A DNA stretch of 6,566 bases from Candidatus Stahliibacteriota bacterium. GTDB taxonomy: Bacteria > Hydrothermota > UBA3073. The notes under the pieces were generated by a model. That model saw only the letters and a program-made list of their open reading frames with translations. It was not told where the DNA came from and did no database searches. Position numbers and translations under genes: made by a program. The stretch spans positions 1 through 6,566 of the forward strand of contig DAOUSS010000083.1 in the NCBI GenBank assembly GCA_030627085.1. Reading direction: 5' to 3'. Positions 5,995 through 6,566 of the stretch are shown one piece after another. Positions within the stretch are counted from its first letter, which is position 1. The number at the start of each line of letters is the position of its first letter.

Positions 5995-6566
5995 AGTTTA
6001 AGATTACTATCCTTTTGACTGCAGCAAATTTTCCATCCACCCTGAGACAGCAGAAGTAAACACCACTCCCTGTAGACTCGGTCCTCCAGTAATTCTTATA
6101 TCTTCCCAGGGGTTTATTTTCACTTACTACCTCATTTACTTTTTGCCCTGCAATGTTATAGATGCTTACATTCACATTAGCTTCTTTCTCCAGGACATAC
6201 TCAATCTGCAGTTCTCTTTGGTAGATAGCTACACTCGGATATATCCTAATTAATTCTCCATGAAGTCTGTTAGATTCAATCTCTATTCCTGCTTCTGGAA
6301 GTCCCGTAGCGTATCTCAAGTTTCCCCAGTTCATTGTATACTCTCTATTATAACTAATATGCGCATAGCCACTCTCATCTATTGCAAGTCCTGTATAAGT
6401 TGCCTGGATGGGAGATCCCCATGCAGAATCAATCTTCTCTGTATGCCATGCTCCGTTAGATTTCCATGCATACTTGAGCCATCTATTCCCCTCGTAACTT
6501 ATATGAGGGTTATTGGAAGCATCAAAAGCAAGAAAGCTCATGCCACCCATAACTTCATTACTTACA
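5993..6566 (-). CDS. Secreted propeller-repeat protein with C-terminal sorting-type domain (partial, N-terminus beyond window)
   Basis: The frame stays open to the window edge (VSNEV before the first Met at 6550), so this is the C-terminal part of a larger protein. Numbering from that Met, residues 1-82 hold one and a half propeller-like repeats: FLAFDASNNPHISYE, WLKYAW, GAWHTEKIDSAWG, then GLAIDESGYAHISYN and NLRYATG. The D-x-x-G/N-x-P/A-HISY and LKYA motifs recur in long secreted proteins of uncultured phyla. Residues 98-185 form an Ig-like sorting-type domain: IRIYPS, IEYVLEKEANVNVSIYNIAG, then GVYFCCLRVDGKFAAVKR and a final IVILN. It lacks the usual YPNP (here YPSV), so it is a diverged member of the T9SS type A/FlgD-Ig group. 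The downstream gene begins 10 bp after its TAA, indicating an operon and a shared export route. No catalytic motif is visible in this part; binding or adhesion is possible but unproven. Confidence 0.8.
   Translation of the reverse strand, partial: VSNEVMGGMSFLAFDASNNPHISYEGNRWLKYAWKSNGAWHTEKIDSAWGSPIQATYTGLAIDESGYAHISYNREYTMNWGNLRYATGLPEAGIEIESNRLHGELIRIYPSVAIYQRELQIEYVLEKEANVNVSIYNIAGQKVNEVVSENKPLGRYKNYWRTESTGSGVYFCCLRVDGKFAAVKRIVILN

Overview
The window looks like a chromosomal segment from an uncultured bacterium, probably a candidate phylum related to the FCB group (WOR-3/Stahlbacteria, TA06, Cloacimonadota or Marinimicrobia type). The clues are moderate-to-low GC, very long secreted multidomain proteins that end in type IX secretion (T9SS) type A or FlgD-Ig-like C-terminal domains, PHISY-type beta-propeller repeats, and a DUF1670 helix-turn-helix relative. 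The phylum assignment is inference; no rRNA or marker gene is present.

Layout. Bases 1-151 hold no recognisable gene but contain a strong hairpin (88-115) downstream of a small minus-strand DUF4190 membrane protein gene (152-460). Facing away from it on the plus strand is a decayed DUF1670 gene (about 481-940). It lacks its N-terminal part and is frameshifted by a 13-bp tandem duplication (622-647). A short AT-rich spacer (941-1023) follows.

The rest (1024-6566) is a minus-strand tandem of two secreted-protein genes 10 bp apart. The upstream one (5993 to the window edge, partial) is a propeller protein with a C-terminal sorting-type domain. The downstream one (5982 to 1024) would encode a 1652-residue exoprotein: signal peptide, clan GH-A glycoside hydrolase barrel with both catalytic glutamates, two Ig-like modules, a beta-propeller, a fibronectin type III domain, a CPFLYTWNGSEF-type domain, an alpha-helical domain and a sorting domain. 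An in-frame TGA at 5755-5757 cuts this gene after 75 codons, exactly where relatives appear to have Trp (LS-W-VRPNCGP). The remaining 1568 codons are intact, so this is a recent nonsense mutation, a sequencing error or a read-through site.

Together the two large genes look like a module that places a polysaccharide-active enzyme and a partner propeller protein on the cell surface or outside the cell. I see no defence system, CRISPR array, RNA gene or complete mobile element. The most interesting points are the single in-frame TGA, the unusual architecture of the glycosidase and the decayed DUF1670 gene.
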